Assembly: GCF_937958065.1 (NCBI RefSeq)
Contig: NZ_CALFXI010000100.1
Span: 132,915-196,914 of the forward strand
Length of the DNA stretch: 64,000 nucleotides
Source: an uncultured Steroidobacter sp.
GTDB taxonomy: Bacteria > Pseudomonadota > Gammaproteobacteria > Steroidobacterales > Steroidobacteraceae
Direction of reading: 5' to 3'
The notes below the pieces were generated by a model, which was given only the letters and a program-made list of their open reading frames with translations, was not told the DNA's origin and did not search any database. A program made the position numbers and the translations under genes. The first letter of the stretch is position 1. Each line of letters opens with the position of its first letter. This document shows positions 27,360 through 36,729 of the stretch, piece by piece.

Positions 27360-28298
27360 ATGAAGAAATGGGCCCCGCTGCTGTGGATTCCGATGCTCGC
27401 GCTGGCCGGCTGGGTGCTGGCCGATCGGCTCGAAAGCATCGATTTCGGTGAGGTCAAGCAGCAGCTGCTGGCGCAGCCGCACGCCACCGTCATGCTCGGC
27501 GTGCTGTTCAGCGCGGGCGTCTATGCATTGGTTGGAATTTACGAAGGCATCGCCGTGCGGATGGCAAGCGGACGCGCGATGTACGCGGCCGCGTTTCGAA
27601 CCGCGATCATTTCCAACCCGATCGGGCGCGCCATCGGTCTCGCGCTGGTCAGTGGCGGCGCTTTGCGTTATCGCATGTATGCAGCGGTCGGCCTGTCGGC
27701 GCGCGAAGTCGCGACAGTCGTCGTGCTCGCCGCCATGCCTTATTTCTTCAGTGTCGGCTGGCTGGTCGATCTGTCACTGCTACTCAATGCCGAAACGGCG
27801 GCCCAGGCGCTGCGACTTTCCACCGGCACGGTGCTGCTGCTCGGCGTGATCGGCCTGGCCAAGGACATCGGCTGGCTGATCTTCGTCATCCGCCGCAAGA
27901 CGCCGCTGGTGATACGTGGACAAACGCTGCCGGTACCCACGTTTCGCGACACCTCGTTGCAGCTGATCATCGGGCTGGCGCAGATCTCGCTGATGACGGG
28001 CATTCTTTATCTGTTCATGCCGGCGGAGCTGAACATGAGCTGGCCGGCATTCATCGCGATCTACTGCATCGCCTTCATCGCCGGCCAGCTCAGCAATGTC
28101 CCGGCCGGGCTGGGGGTGCTGGAAGCGGCGCTGCTATTGATGTTGCCGCAGGTACCGCCCTCGAAACTGCTCGGCGCCGTGCTGGCCTATCGCGCGGTGT
28201 TTGAAATCCTGCCGCTGCTGGTCGCGCTGGGCTTGCTGCTGCTGTTCGAATCGACCAGCGCCAGCGGCCTGCTGCGCCGCCGGCTGCTGCGTCGGTAG
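27360..28298 (+). CDS. LPG-synthase transmembrane / UPF0104 (YbhN-like) family protein
   Basis: A 312-residue membrane protein with about eight hydrophobic helices. The segments AIISNPIGRAIGLALVSGGALRYRMY and GQLSNVPAGLGVLEAALL are those of the flippase-like domain of lysylphosphatidylglycerol synthases (UPF0104). The catalytic aminoacyltransferase domain is absent, so it is a stand-alone membrane part. Role unknown, possibly lipid or prenyl-linked precursor movement. It follows the halogenase-like gene with 171 bases between and is convergent with the dehydrogenase pair. Confidence 0.85.
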   Translation: MKKWAPLLWIPMLALAGWVLADRLESIDFGEVKQQLLAQPHATVMLGVLFSAGVYALVGIYEGIAVRMASGRAMYAAAFRTAIISNPIGRAIGLALVSGGALRYRMYAAVGLSAREVATVVVLAAMPYFFSVGWLVDLSLLLNAETAAQALRLSTGTVLLLGVIGLAKDIGWLIFVIRRKTPLVIRGQTLPVPTFRDTSLQLIIGLAQISLMTGILYLFMPAELNMSWPAFIAIYCIAFIAGQLSNVPAGLGVLEAALLLMLPQVPPSKLLGAVLAYRAVFEILPLLVALGLLLLFESTSASGLLRRRLLRR

Positions 28299-28301
28299 CG
28301 A

Positions 28302-28937
28302 TCAGAGCCGCCCCATCGCTTCCTGCGCCCAGGCCCTGCCGTTGCCCGCTTCAGCCACCGGCACGCAGGCCTGATAGCTCCCGGGCACGGCAACGTACTG
28401 CAAGACTTGCGTGGCGCCGACTTCCGAACAGAAAAAGCCCAGCAGCGTCAGCTCACGGGTCATGAGAATGAACGGACGCTGCAGATTCTTCGGGCGCGGA
28501 TCGTAGGCCAGCTCGGTTGCGATGGCCTCGTCGTTGAATTTCTGCACCTGTTCGGTCTGTTGAGCTTTGCTCAGCTCGACGAACGGCTTGCCATGCGCCT
28601 GGCGCGCGGCATCGTCGAATTCCTGCAAGCCCGCCAGATAACGATCGCGATCCCCCTGCTCGTAGACGTCTTTGAGCATGGTGTCGATGAACCCGGGCAC
28701 GCCCGCATCCTTGGCGCCCGGCGTCTTGGTGCGCGGAATGATGATCTCCGCGACCTCGGCCACGATCGCGCCCTGTTCCTTGCTGAAGAACACGGGCTGC
28801 CAGCTCGACGCTTCCGGTTTGGGCGAGCAGCCATTGAGCAGACCGAGCACGGCGGGCGCCGAGATCGCGCCGCCCATCAGATAGGCGACTCGCTGCAACA
28901 CCTGACGACGATTCATGTTCATGCTGTCCAGACTCAT
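28302..28937 (-). CDS. Gluconate 2-dehydrogenase subunit 3 family protein
   Basis: A 211-residue small subunit with a Tat-like leader (NMNRRQVLQRVAYLMGGAI) and a cysteine at position 35 (LLNGC) that may be a lipobox. The body matches the subunit-3 family (FSKEQGAIVAEVAEIIIPRTKTPGAKDAGVPGFID). In this family the subunit helps export and maturation of the flavin subunit, which has no leader of its own. GAGGTGAG stands a few bases before the ATG. It starts eight bases beyond the stop of the GMC gene. Confidence 0.87.
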   Translation of the reverse strand: MSLDSMNMNRRQVLQRVAYLMGGAISAPAVLGLLNGCSPKPEASSWQPVFFSKEQGAIVAEVAEIIIPRTKTPGAKDAGVPGFIDTMLKDVYEQGDRDRYLAGLQEFDDAARQAHGKPFVELSKAQQTEQVQKFNDEAIATELAYDPRPKNLQRPFILMTRELTLLGFFCSEVGATQVLQYVAVPGSYQACVPVAEAGNGRAWAQEAMGRL

Positions 28938-28945
28938 GACTCACC

Positions 28946-30631
28946 TCAGATGTTCATGCGCTTCAATTCTTCGACCGCGTGATTGCAGGCGCGCGCAGTC
29001 AAAGCCATGTAGGTCAGCGACGGGTTCTGGCACGCCGCGGAGGTCATGCACGAGCCGTCCGTGACATAGACGTTCTTGCAGGCGTGCACCTGATTCCACC
29101 CATTCAGCACCGACGTCTTTGGATCGCGCCCCATGCGCGCCGTGCCCATCTCGTGAATGCCCAGGCCGATGCCCATCTCGCGATCGTAGCTGCGCACGTT
29201 GCGATAACCCGCGGCTTCGAGCATTTCGGCCGCATCGTTCGCCATGTCCTTGCGCATCGCCAGCTCGTTCTGCCTGAGCACCGCATCGAACGCCAGCACC
29301 GGCATGCCGTACTTGTCCTTCCTGGAGTGATCCAGGGTCACGCGGTTCTCGTGATACGGCAGGATTTCACCGAAACCGCCGAGGCCCATGTACCAGGGAC
29401 CGGGCTCCGCCGCGCTCTCCTTCAACTTTTCGCCCAGCTTGGTATCGAGCATCAGCCCGGTCCAGCCACCGCGTGAAGCGCCGCCTTGATAGCCGAAGCC
29501 GCGCAGGTAATCGCGCTTATTCTTGCCGACGTTGCGGTATCGCGGGATGTAGATGCCGTTCGGGCGGCGACCGGTGTAGTACTTGTCATCGAAGCCGTCG
29601 ACCATGGCGCGCGCGCCGACCTCGAGCTGGTGATCCATGATGTTGCAGCCGAGCTCGCCGCTGTCGTTGCCGAAGCCGTTCGGGAAGCGGCTGGAGACGG
29701 AGTTCATCATGATGTACGTCGAACCGAAGGTCGACGCGCACAGGAAGATGACTTTGGCAAAGAAGTCGGTCTGTTCCCGCGTCTCGGCGTCGAGCACGCG
29801 CACGCCGCTGGCCCGTCCTTTCTTCTCGTCGTAAATGATCTCGTAAACGATGGAATTCGGCCGCAGCGTCATGTTGCCGGTCTTCTCCGCAGCCGGCAGC
29901 GTGCTCGATTGGCTGCTGAAGTAGGCGCCGAACGGGCAGCCCCGGATGCACATGTTCCGGTACTGGCAGGTGCCACGCTGCGGGCTGTGCGCCAGCGGTG
30001 CCGTCAGGTGCGCAACGCGGCCAATCGTCATCTGCCGTCCCAGCTTGTCGGCCACCGCCTGTTTGAAATGTTTCTCGACGCAGTTCATTTCCATCGGCGG
30101 CAGGAACTTGCCGTCGGGCAGCTGCGCGAAGCCCTCGTTCTGGCCGCTGACGCCGATGAACTGTTCGACATGGTCGTACCAGGGCGCGAGATCGTCGTAG
30201 CGGATCGGCCAGTCGACCGCGATCCCCTCCCTGGCATTGGCCTCGAAATCCATCGGGCTCCAGCGGTAGCTCTGCCGGCCCCACATGATGGAGCGGCCGC
30301 CGACGTGATAGCCGCGAATCCAGTCGAAGCGTTGCTTCTCGGTATAGGGGAACTCGGTGTCGTCGACCCACCAGTGCTTGGTCGCCTGCGTGACCGCGTA
30401 ACCGCTGCGGGCAGCGGTTTCGTGACGCCTCAATTCCTCGGCCGTAGCCCGCCCCGCATATGGGAAGTCCCACATGTCGGTGGTTGCAGTGGGATAGTCC
30501 TGGACGTGCCGGATCATGCGCCCGCGATCCAGGACCAGCGTCTTCAATCCCTTTTCGGTCAGCTCCTTGGCCGCCCAGCCGCCACTGATGCCGGTGCCGA
30601 CGACAATGGCGTCGTAGGTGTTCTGGTTCAT
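28946..30631 (-). CDS. GMC family oxidoreductase (membrane sugar/alcohol dehydrogenase flavin subunit)
   Basis: A 561-residue FAD enzyme. The dinucleotide-binding start DAIVVGTGISGGWAAKELTEKG is at residues 6-27; the GMC C-terminal segment (HEMGTARMGRDPKTS, NVYVTDGS, CQNPSLTYMALTARA) carries the active-site histidine and asparagine. CIRGCPFGAYFSSQSST is the cysteine-bearing segment seen in gluconate and fructose dehydrogenase-type subunits. Probably exported as a complex with the small subunit downstream. No cytochrome c subunit gene is next to it, so electrons may go elsewhere. GAGGGGG lies upstream of the ATG. Confidence 0.88.
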   Translation of the reverse strand: MNQNTYDAIVVGTGISGGWAAKELTEKGLKTLVLDRGRMIRHVQDYPTATTDMWDFPYAGRATAEELRRHETAARSGYAVTQATKHWWVDDTEFPYTEKQRFDWIRGYHVGGRSIMWGRQSYRWSPMDFEANAREGIAVDWPIRYDDLAPWYDHVEQFIGVSGQNEGFAQLPDGKFLPPMEMNCVEKHFKQAVADKLGRQMTIGRVAHLTAPLAHSPQRGTCQYRNMCIRGCPFGAYFSSQSSTLPAAEKTGNMTLRPNSIVYEIIYDEKKGRASGVRVLDAETREQTDFFAKVIFLCASTFGSTYIMMNSVSSRFPNGFGNDSGELGCNIMDHQLEVGARAMVDGFDDKYYTGRRPNGIYIPRYRNVGKNKRDYLRGFGYQGGASRGGWTGLMLDTKLGEKLKESAAEPGPWYMGLGGFGEILPYHENRVTLDHSRKDKYGMPVLAFDAVLRQNELAMRKDMANDAAEMLEAAGYRNVRSYDREMGIGLGIHEMGTARMGRDPKTSVLNGWNQVHACKNVYVTDGSCMTSAACQNPSLTYMALTARACNHAVEELKRMNI

Positions 30632-30750
30632 CCAACCCCCTCGCTCCGCCGTGGTGGCGGTCGAATCTATCGCTTAGTTACCGAGTGTAACCGGTTGCAT
30701 TGGTCCGCAGTATGCATCGCCGCACGGCCCGCTGGCGAGTGAATTGTCAG

Positions 30751-32094
30751 TCAATACGTGGGCGCGCCGGGTCGAGCCGCGCTGCCAGGCCGTTGCATCA
30801 ACCAATAGACCGGCAGCCCTGCCGCGAACAGCGCGAGGCTCCACCAGAACGCCTCGGCACCGGCACCGAACAGCGTCCACAGCGAATACACCGATGCGAG
30901 CGTCGCGATTAGCAAGAAGGGCGACAGTCGCCGGCCCGCCGACCCCAGCGAGCCGTCCCAGCAGAGCTTGAGCGCGGCCAGGGCACAACACAGGTACATG
31001 ACCAGATAAGTCGAGGTCGCGATCAGGATGATGAAGGTGAACACCTGCACCATGGAGCGACTGTAATTCATCGATACCAGCGTGGTGAGCAGCAGGCTCG
31101 TGATCAGCAGCGACGCGCCGGGCGTGCCATGCCGCGACTCGCGAGCGAACACCTTTGGAAACACACCCTCATTGGCCAGCACGCGCGGCATCTCCGCCTG
31201 CAGCAGGATCCAGCCGTTGAGCGCGCCGAAACCGCTGATGAATGCGAACAGCGCCAGCGTGCTTGCAATGCCCTCTCCCCAGAACATTCGGATCACATCG
31301 GCGAGCGGCGCACTGGAGTCCGCGAGCTGCGAGCCCGGCAGCAGCAAAACGACGATCGAACAAGTCAGGATGTAGATGACTGCTGCGACCAGCGTGCCCC
31401 AGAGAGTTGCGAGCGGCACGTTGCGCTCTGGATTGTCCACAACGCGCGCCGGCACCGTGGCGGACTCCAAGCCGAGAAACGCCCATAGCGTCAGAATCGC
31501 GGACGCATTGATGGCTGACAGGGAGAACGACGGTGGTGCGGCTTGGATGACCGATGCATCGGCTGTCATCAACAACCACACCCCCAATGCGATGATCGCG
31601 ACCAGCGGCAGCAACTTCAGCACGGTCGTGACGATCTGCAGCCCGCCGACCTCGCGCGCGCCCCGCCAGTTCACATAGGTCAGCACCCAGATGATCACGC
31701 AGGAAGCGAGCGCTGGCGCGCCCGGCGTATGTTTGATCCACGGAATCAGTTCGGCGAGATAGGCAACGGTCGCGATCGCAATGGCCGCATTGCCCACCCA
31801 TGCGCCTATCCAGTAGCCCCACGCGGTGAGGAACCCGACCCGGTTTCCGAAGGCGATGCGCGCATAAACATACGGCCCGCCGGCCTTCGGAAACAGCTTC
31901 GCGAGCCGAGCAAAGACCACCGCCAGCGCGACGGCGCCACCCGCAGTGATGAGCCAACCGAAGATGCTGTTCAGACCGTACGGCGCCAGCGACGCGGGCA
32001 ACAGATAAACCCCGGACCCGACCACATTGCCGATCACCAGCGCCAGGCACATCCAGAAGCCCATTCGACGCCGCGGCAACGGGCTGGCGCTCAT
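30751..32094 (-). CDS. APC family amino acid permease
   Basis: A 447-residue transporter with twelve hydrophobic helices, starting MSASPLPRRRMGFWMCLALVIG. The TM1 substrate motif GSGVYLLPASLAPYG and the loop KLFPKAGGPYVYARIAFG place it in the basic amino acid/polyamine antiporter branch (AdiC/PotE-like). The exact substrate is not determinable. The frame continues 52 residues upstream into the cupin gene and is not credible there. It is the last gene of a unit with the META protein, MFS carrier and cupin. Confidence 0.88.
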   Translation of the reverse strand: MSASPLPRRRMGFWMCLALVIGNVVGSGVYLLPASLAPYGLNSIFGWLITAGGAVALAVVFARLAKLFPKAGGPYVYARIAFGNRVGFLTAWGYWIGAWVGNAAIAIATVAYLAELIPWIKHTPGAPALASCVIIWVLTYVNWRGAREVGGLQIVTTVLKLLPLVAIIALGVWLLMTADASVIQAAPPSFSLSAINASAILTLWAFLGLESATVPARVVDNPERNVPLATLWGTLVAAVIYILTCSIVVLLLPGSQLADSSAPLADVIRMFWGEGIASTLALFAFISGFGALNGWILLQAEMPRVLANEGVFPKVFARESRHGTPGASLLITSLLLTTLVSMNYSRSMVQVFTFIILIATSTYLVMYLCCALAALKLCWDGSLGSAGRRLSPFLLIATLASVYSLWTLFGAGAEAFWWSLALFAAGLPVYWLMQRPGSAARPGAPTY

Positions 32095-32138
32095 GACTAG
32101 GTCCTGTGCGCACTCATTGAAGCGTTGATCCCAACCAC

Positions 32139-32612
32139 CTACAGCAACGCCGAGTATCGGGACAGCTCCCCGACGAAGTGCGCACGATGGTCGGGCAGGT
32201 CGGCGGTGAACTTGAATCCTGAAAACTCGAAGCCCGGACTGACGGTGCAACCGACCAGCGAATACTCGCCCAGGCTGCGCGCAGCCTGCCAGACACCGGA
32301 AGGAATGACGCCCACTGGCCGCGCATCCTCGGCAGAGGCATGAAGCAAGTGGCGATTCAGTTGGCGTGACTTCGGATCGTAGGCCAGCAACTCGAGGGGC
32401 GCGCCGCCGTAGAAATGCCAGATCTCATCGGCGTCGACGACGTGCCAGCGACTGAGCTGTTCACGTTCCAGCAGGTAATAAATCGCCGTAGTCGCGCTGC
32501 GTGACTCGGCGCCGCGTTGAATCCGATCGGTGGAGCGATAGATCTCGCGATACCACCCGCCCTCCGGATGTGGAGCGAGCTGCAGCGCCTGAATCAGGTC
32601 CTTGGCAGTCAT
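32139..32612 (-). CDS. Cupin family protein (DUF985)
   Basis: A 157-residue protein. APHPEGGWYREIYRS, TAIYYLLEREQLSRWHVVDADEIWHFYGGAPLEL and GCTVSPGFEFSGF form the double-stranded beta helix of the DUF985 cupins; the histidines and glutamate in WHVVDADEIWHF are possible metal ligands. Function of the family is unknown. The ATG at 32612 overlaps the MFS gene stop (ATGA), so the two are coupled. The long frame extending to 33464 is a shadow of the MFS gene. Confidence 0.88.
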   Translation of the reverse strand: MTAKDLIQALQLAPHPEGGWYREIYRSTDRIQRGAESRSATTAIYYLLEREQLSRWHVVDADEIWHFYGGAPLELLAYDPKSRQLNRHLLHASAEDARPVGVIPSGVWQAARSLGEYSLVGCTVSPGFEFSGFKFTADLPDHRAHFVGELSRYSALL

Positions 32613-33778
32613 GACCGCAACATACTGCGCGACGCCATCAGCAGCAACATCGAGAACGCAGCCAGCACCGCGGCGGTGATGAAGGTCGCGGCCGGACCGC
32701 TCGCTTGCCACATGATTCCCGCGATCACGCTGGCCATGAGCAACAGCAGCCCCCGCATGAGATTGAATACACCGAAGGCCGTGCCACGCAGCTCGGCTGG
32801 CGCGGCGTCCGCGATCATCGCGGTGAACACGCCTTCGGTCAGCCCCATGTGCAGCCCCCAAAGCGCGACGCCCAACAATACGACCGCGGCATCGTGGGCG
32901 CCGGCGAGCAGCAAATTCGCCAGCACCAGCACCACGGCCCCCAGCATCAAGAGATGATGACGCGGCATGCGATCCGCCAGCACTCCGGCGGGATACGCGG
33001 ACAACATGTAAGCGACGTTCATGATCACCAGGATGAGCGGCGTCCACGTGATGCTCAACCCGATGTCGGCGCCGCGCAGGATCAGAAATGCTTCGGAGAA
33101 ACGAGCCAGCGTGAAGAACGTCGCGATGGTTGCAATCACCCAGAACGCCTTCGGCAGATCGCGCGGACGCAGCTCCACGACCCGCTTCTGCATGGGCTTG
33201 AGATGGGGCGGCTCTTGCACCGCGAACCACAGAATCGCGACCGCGATGAGTGCCGGAATGACGGCGATCCAGAAGACCGCGCGAACGTCGTTCGCCAGCA
33301 TCATCAGCAGAACGATCGCGAGCAGCGGCCCGGCGAACGCGCCGACGGTGTCCAACGACTGCCGCAATCCATAAGCAGCGCCGCGCTGTTCCGGCGTCGT
33401 GTAGTCGGCAACCAATGCGTCGCGCGGCGCGCCGCGAATTCCTTTGCCGATACGATCGATACACCGCGCAGCAAAGACCGTGACGGCACTGCCCGCGAGC
33501 GGAAACAGCGGCTTGGTAATCGCCGCCAGACCGTAACCAAGCAGCGCCAGCGATTTGCGCTTACCCCACCGGTCGGACAGCGCGCCCGAAAACACTTTCA
33601 CGACATTGGCCGTAGCTTCGGCGACGCCTTCGATCACGCCAAGCCAGATCGTGCCGGCGCCGAGCGTGCCGACCACGAACACCGGCAGCAACGCGTGGAT
33701 CATCTCCGAAGAAACATCCATGAACAGGCTGACCAGACCGAGCGCCCAGACGCCGGCAGGGAGCGGCCTGCGTTGCAC
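32609..33778 (-). CDS. MFS transporter
   Basis: A 389-residue carrier with twelve hydrophobic helices. The family loop motif GALSDRWGKRKSLALLG follows TM2, and the repeat PAGVLADRMPRHHLLMLG lies in the second half. The segment RCIDRIGKGIRGAPRDALVAD is that of the YfcJ/YkuC-like group of multidrug-type MFS proteins. The start is GTG at 33778, three bases past the META gene stop. Unit order is META, MFS, cupin, APC permease. Confidence 0.86.
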   Translation of the reverse strand: MQRRPLPAGVWALGLVSLFMDVSSEMIHALLPVFVVGTLGAGTIWLGVIEGVAEATANVVKVFSGALSDRWGKRKSLALLGYGLAAITKPLFPLAGSAVTVFAARCIDRIGKGIRGAPRDALVADYTTPEQRGAAYGLRQSLDTVGAFAGPLLAIVLLMMLANDVRAVFWIAVIPALIAVAILWFAVQEPPHLKPMQKRVVELRPRDLPKAFWVIATIATFFTLARFSEAFLILRGADIGLSITWTPLILVIMNVAYMLSAYPAGVLADRMPRHHLLMLGAVVLVLANLLLAGAHDAAVVLLGVALWGLHMGLTEGVFTAMIADAAPAELRGTAFGVFNLMRGLLLLMASVIAGIMWQASGPAATFITAAVLAAFSMLLLMASRSMLRS

Positions 33779-33781
33779 GAG

Positions 33782-34234
33782 TCAAAGGTTCCGGGCTTCG
33801 AAACGTGCCACCGGCACCTGCTGAGCATTCAGCAGCTCCAGCTGCGAGCCGGTGATGCGCCAGCCCGCCGTCGCTTTCATCGCGTCGACCAGTGCGGTCT
33901 CGATCGGGAGGTCCGGGCAGAACATGCGCGTCGTGATCAGATCGCCAAAGCTGAGCTGCGCGCCGGTCTGTTCGTATGTCGTCGAGAGCCGGTTGCAGCC
34001 GGCGTGTCCGACCACGCTGCGATCGGCGGAATTGAGCGCGATGTATGGCTCTCGGCCACCTTCGCTGAGTGTCACGGGCTTGTCGCCGACCTGCACCAGC
34101 GCCCAGCGCGTGCCCGCCAGTTCGTGCGTCACCTGGTCGGTTCGATTCGATGCGGAAGGTTGCGGCTCATTGCTATTACATGCCGTCATCGTCAGCAGCA
34201 CGGCGATGATTGCAGCGTATCTGGCTCGGCCCAT
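33782..34234 (-). CDS. META domain-containing lipoprotein (HslJ-like)
   Basis: A 150-residue protein with a lipoprotein signal (MGRARYAAIIAVLLTMTAC, lipobox MTAC) and one META domain (about residues 40-145: ELAGTRWALVQVGDKPV, GHAGCNRLSTTYEQTG, TRMFCPDLPIE). HslJ relatives sit in the outer membrane and are linked to heat, motility or antibiotic tolerance, with no biochemical role known. The GCNR and MFCP cysteines probably form a disulfide. First gene of the operon ending with the APC permease. Confidence 0.87.
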   Translation of the reverse strand: MGRARYAAIIAVLLTMTACNSNEPQPSASNRTDQVTHELAGTRWALVQVGDKPVTLSEGGREPYIALNSADRSVVGHAGCNRLSTTYEQTGAQLSFGDLITTRMFCPDLPIETALVDAMKATAGWRITGSQLELLNAQQVPVARFEARNL

Positions 34235-34324
34235 GTCTGCGGCGCCTCGCTGGAGGATTCACGGCGCCTGAAAATACAACCTCGCCCGACCGGCGTCGAG
34301 CCGCACGCTCGCGTATCGATCGGT

Positions 34325-35074
34325 TCAGCCCCGACCGATGTATGGCATGGCCGTGGCCATCACCGTCATGAACTGCACGTTGGTCTCGAGCGGCAGACCG
34401 GCCATGTAGGCGATGGCTTCGCCCACATGATCGACCGGCATGGTCGGCTCCGCCAGCAGCGAGCCGTTGGCCTGAATGACGCCGGTGGAGATCTTGCTCA
34501 CCATGCTGGTCGCGGCATTGCCGATGTCGATCTGCCCGCAGGCGATGTTGTGCTTGCGGCCATCGAGGGACAACGACTTGGTCAAGCCCGTAATGGCGTG
34601 CTTGGTCGCGGTGTACGGCGCCGAGTTCGGCCTCGGCGCATGCGCGGAGATCGAGCCATTGTTGATGATCCTGCCACCTTGCGGTGTTTGATCTTTCATG
34701 ACGCGGTACGCGGCTTGCGCGACCAGGAACGCACCGGTCAGATTCACTGCGACGACGGCATCCCACTGCTGAGGGGTGAGCTCTTCGAACGGCACCGGCG
34801 GCGCACTGGCGCCCGCATTGTTGAACAACACATCGACGCGCCCGTAAGCCGCCTTCGTTTTCTCGAACAGCTGAGCGACTGAATCGGGCTGAGTCACGTC
34901 CGTCGGAATCGCGAGCATGTCGGCGCCGCCGGCCAGCGATGCCGTCTCGTTCAAGGTCTGCAGATTGCGACCGGCGAGCACGACTGCAAAATTCCGCTTC
35001 ACCAGCGCGAGCGCGGCGTTCCGCCCTATGCCACTGCCGGCACCCGTCACGACCGCAATCTTTTTCTGGTCCAT
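34325..35074 (-). CDS. Short-chain dehydrogenase/reductase
   Basis: A 249-residue NAD(P)-dependent oxidoreductase. TGAGSGIGRNAAL at residues 11-23 is the cofactor glycine motif, NNAG (about 89-92) the structural motif, the serine of NNGSISAH (about 140) and YTATKHA (Tyr-x-x-x-Lys, about 154) the catalytic residues. All are intact. It starts three bases past the denD-like gene stop, so it likely acts on a related metabolite in sugar-acid catabolism; the substrate is inferred only from that pairing. Confidence 0.88.
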   Translation of the reverse strand: MDQKKIAVVTGAGSGIGRNAALALVKRNFAVVLAGRNLQTLNETASLAGGADMLAIPTDVTQPDSVAQLFEKTKAAYGRVDVLFNNAGASAPPVPFEELTPQQWDAVVAVNLTGAFLVAQAAYRVMKDQTPQGGRIINNGSISAHAPRPNSAPYTATKHAITGLTKSLSLDGRKHNIACGQIDIGNAATSMVSKISTGVIQANGSLLAEPTMPVDHVGEAIAYMAGLPLETNVQFMTVMATAMPYIGRG

Positions 35075-35077
35075 GGC

Positions 35078-36058
35078 TTACTCGAGGTAGTCGCTGATGT
35101 ACGCGCGGATGATGTCATCGACGTTCTCATCCCGCGGGAACCCGAGCGCCGCCGCACGTGTCGCCAGCATCTGCTCGGGCCAGGCCGATATTACCTTCAT
35201 GACAAAGGGATCGGGCTGCTCGGTGATGGCGCCGAGCTTCCGGTCGCGAGCGACTCGCCGCAAGCTTTCGATCATCTCGCCGACGGTTACCGTCAGCGTG
35301 GGCAGATTGATCGAACGATCGGCCCCGAGCCTTGCGCCATCGACTGCATGCAGCGCGAGCAATCCCTCGATGACGGTGCGATAACCGATTGCTGCCACCT
35401 TGGTCGTGAACGGCACCGGGCACACATAGTCTTCACCATTCAGCGGCTCGCGCAGCACGCCACTCGCGAAACCCGAAGCCGCCCGGTTCGGCGCGCCCGG
35501 TCGCACGATCACGAAACCCAGGCGCGCACTGCGGCCGTCGATGAACCCTTTGCGGGTGTAGTCATTGACCAACAGCTCGCCGATCGCCTTCGTCATCCCA
35601 TAGGTCGTCTGTGGAATGTGGCGCGTGGGGTCATCCACCTCGCGCAATACGCCGTCGCCGCCGTACACGGCCAGCGAGCTGGTGAACACATATCTAGGGC
35701 GGGAACCAAGCGCAGTCAGCGCGTCGAGCAAGTACCTGTGACCGTCCAGGTTCACGCGCATCGCCAGGTCGAAATCCTGCTCCGCGCCAGCGCTGACGAC
35801 CGAAGCCAGATGGAAGACCGCGATGTCGGGGCGATCGATCAGCCCGGTCACGGTGGCCCGATCGGCGATGTCGCCTTCCACCAGCTTGATGCGTGGATCG
35901 GCGACGGTGAAATCGGCTGGGAGGCGGCTGTCGAACAGCATCAGCTCGCTCACTGCCCGGCGCTCACCCGAGGGCGCGACCAATGTCCCCTGTTTGAGTA
36001 TGCGCGCGGCCAGCCGCTGACCGAGAAATCCCGTGCCGCCCGTGATCACCACTTTCAT
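35078..36058 (-). CDS. denD: NAD-dependent epimerase/dehydratase family, D-erythronate dehydrogenase-like
   Basis: A 326-residue extended SDR beginning MKVVITGGTGFLGQRLA (glycine motif at 7-13). The catalytic YGMTK (Tyr-x-x-x-Lys) is near residue 160 and TSSLAVYG holds the serine. The combination FIDGRSARLGFVIVRPGAPNRAASGFASGVLREPLNGE is that of DenD, which oxidises D-erythronate at C2 in four-carbon sugar-acid catabolism. OtnK, OtnC and OtnI partners are not seen nearby, so the symbol is tentative. The frame upstream of the ATG at 36058 is not conserved-looking. Confidence 0.75.
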   Translation of the reverse strand: MKVVITGGTGFLGQRLAARILKQGTLVAPSGERRAVSELMLFDSRLPADFTVADPRIKLVEGDIADRATVTGLIDRPDIAVFHLASVVSAGAEQDFDLAMRVNLDGHRYLLDALTALGSRPRYVFTSSLAVYGGDGVLREVDDPTRHIPQTTYGMTKAIGELLVNDYTRKGFIDGRSARLGFVIVRPGAPNRAASGFASGVLREPLNGEDYVCPVPFTTKVAAIGYRTVIEGLLALHAVDGARLGADRSINLPTLTVTVGEMIESLRRVARDRKLGAITEQPDPFVMKVISAWPEQMLATRAAALGFPRDENVDDIIRAYISDYLE

Positions 36059-36381
36059 GGATGCACCCTCGCCTGTCGATCGCGACCTCGCTGTCGCATG
36101 CACGATGAGTTTAAGTGACGGTGGATCGTGAATTCTTGCTAAAACAGGCCGGCAGCGCCCGCCAGCGCTCGCGTGAACGTGACTGCATCGCACCCTCCGC
36201 GGGACGAGAAATACGCGGCAGTATGCGTTTGCCAAGCTGATGCTTGGCTTGGGGACCGAAGCAGGTGGCCATGTCAACGCCGACGGGCATGGCGGAAAAT
36301 GAATAAGGCGTTCCCCGAAAATGTTGGGACTGCGGACTGGTCGCCTCTTTTGGCCACCCTGTACTTCTTATACTGCCGGTT
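36059..36381. other. Intergenic region without recognisable gene
   Basis: The spacer between the divergent denD-like gene and the small unknown gene holds no frame with a ribosome binding site. GCGCCCGCCAGCGCTCGCG around 36154 is a loose inverted repeat. I find no clear promoter hexamers. Confidence 0.5.
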
Positions 36382-36726
36382 ATGGCAACTCTCGATGCTT
36401 CGGTCGAGTCTCCTTTCACCCCGCTGGCGAAGGCGATGCGCACGCTGGTCGATCTACTCCACACCGAGCAAGGATACGCACGGATTTTCTACGACCAGGA
36501 CGGTTACAGCTACGAGCTGCACAGCTATCAGCACACGCCGATGGCTGATCTCTTCACGCGCATGCTCGGTTATGAATCCGCAACCGATGCCACCGAAGCG
36601 GCCCGCGAGACCCTTTCAGCGATTCATGCCGGACCGCGTGGCCGAAGCAACAGGGGCCGCGCCCGCGGCCGCCGCGCTGCGCAGCCGGAAGCCACTCAAC
36701 TGATCCTGCCCGTGGGCATGTGCTGA
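36382..36726 (+). CDS. Hypothetical protein
   Basis: A 114-residue open frame beginning MATLDASVESPFTPLAKAMR. Its first 80 residues look like a normal soluble protein (LVDLLHTEQGYARIFYDQDGYSYELHSYQHTPMADLF), and the rest is an Arg/Gly-rich stretch (RGRSNRGRARGRR) and a hydrophobic end. There is no clear ribosome binding site and no family I recognise. Convergent with the GH1 gene. It may be real, but the evidence is only length and plausible composition. Confidence 0.45.
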   Translation: MATLDASVESPFTPLAKAMRTLVDLLHTEQGYARIFYDQDGYSYELHSYQHTPMADLFTRMLGYESATDATEAARETLSAIHAGPRGRSNRGRARGRRAAQPEATQLILPVGMC

Positions 36727-36729
36727 TCG

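Noticed and set aside
32612..33464. Upstream extension of the cupin frame
   Set aside because: It reads through the MFS gene in another frame and gives Arg/Ala-rich shadow sequence.
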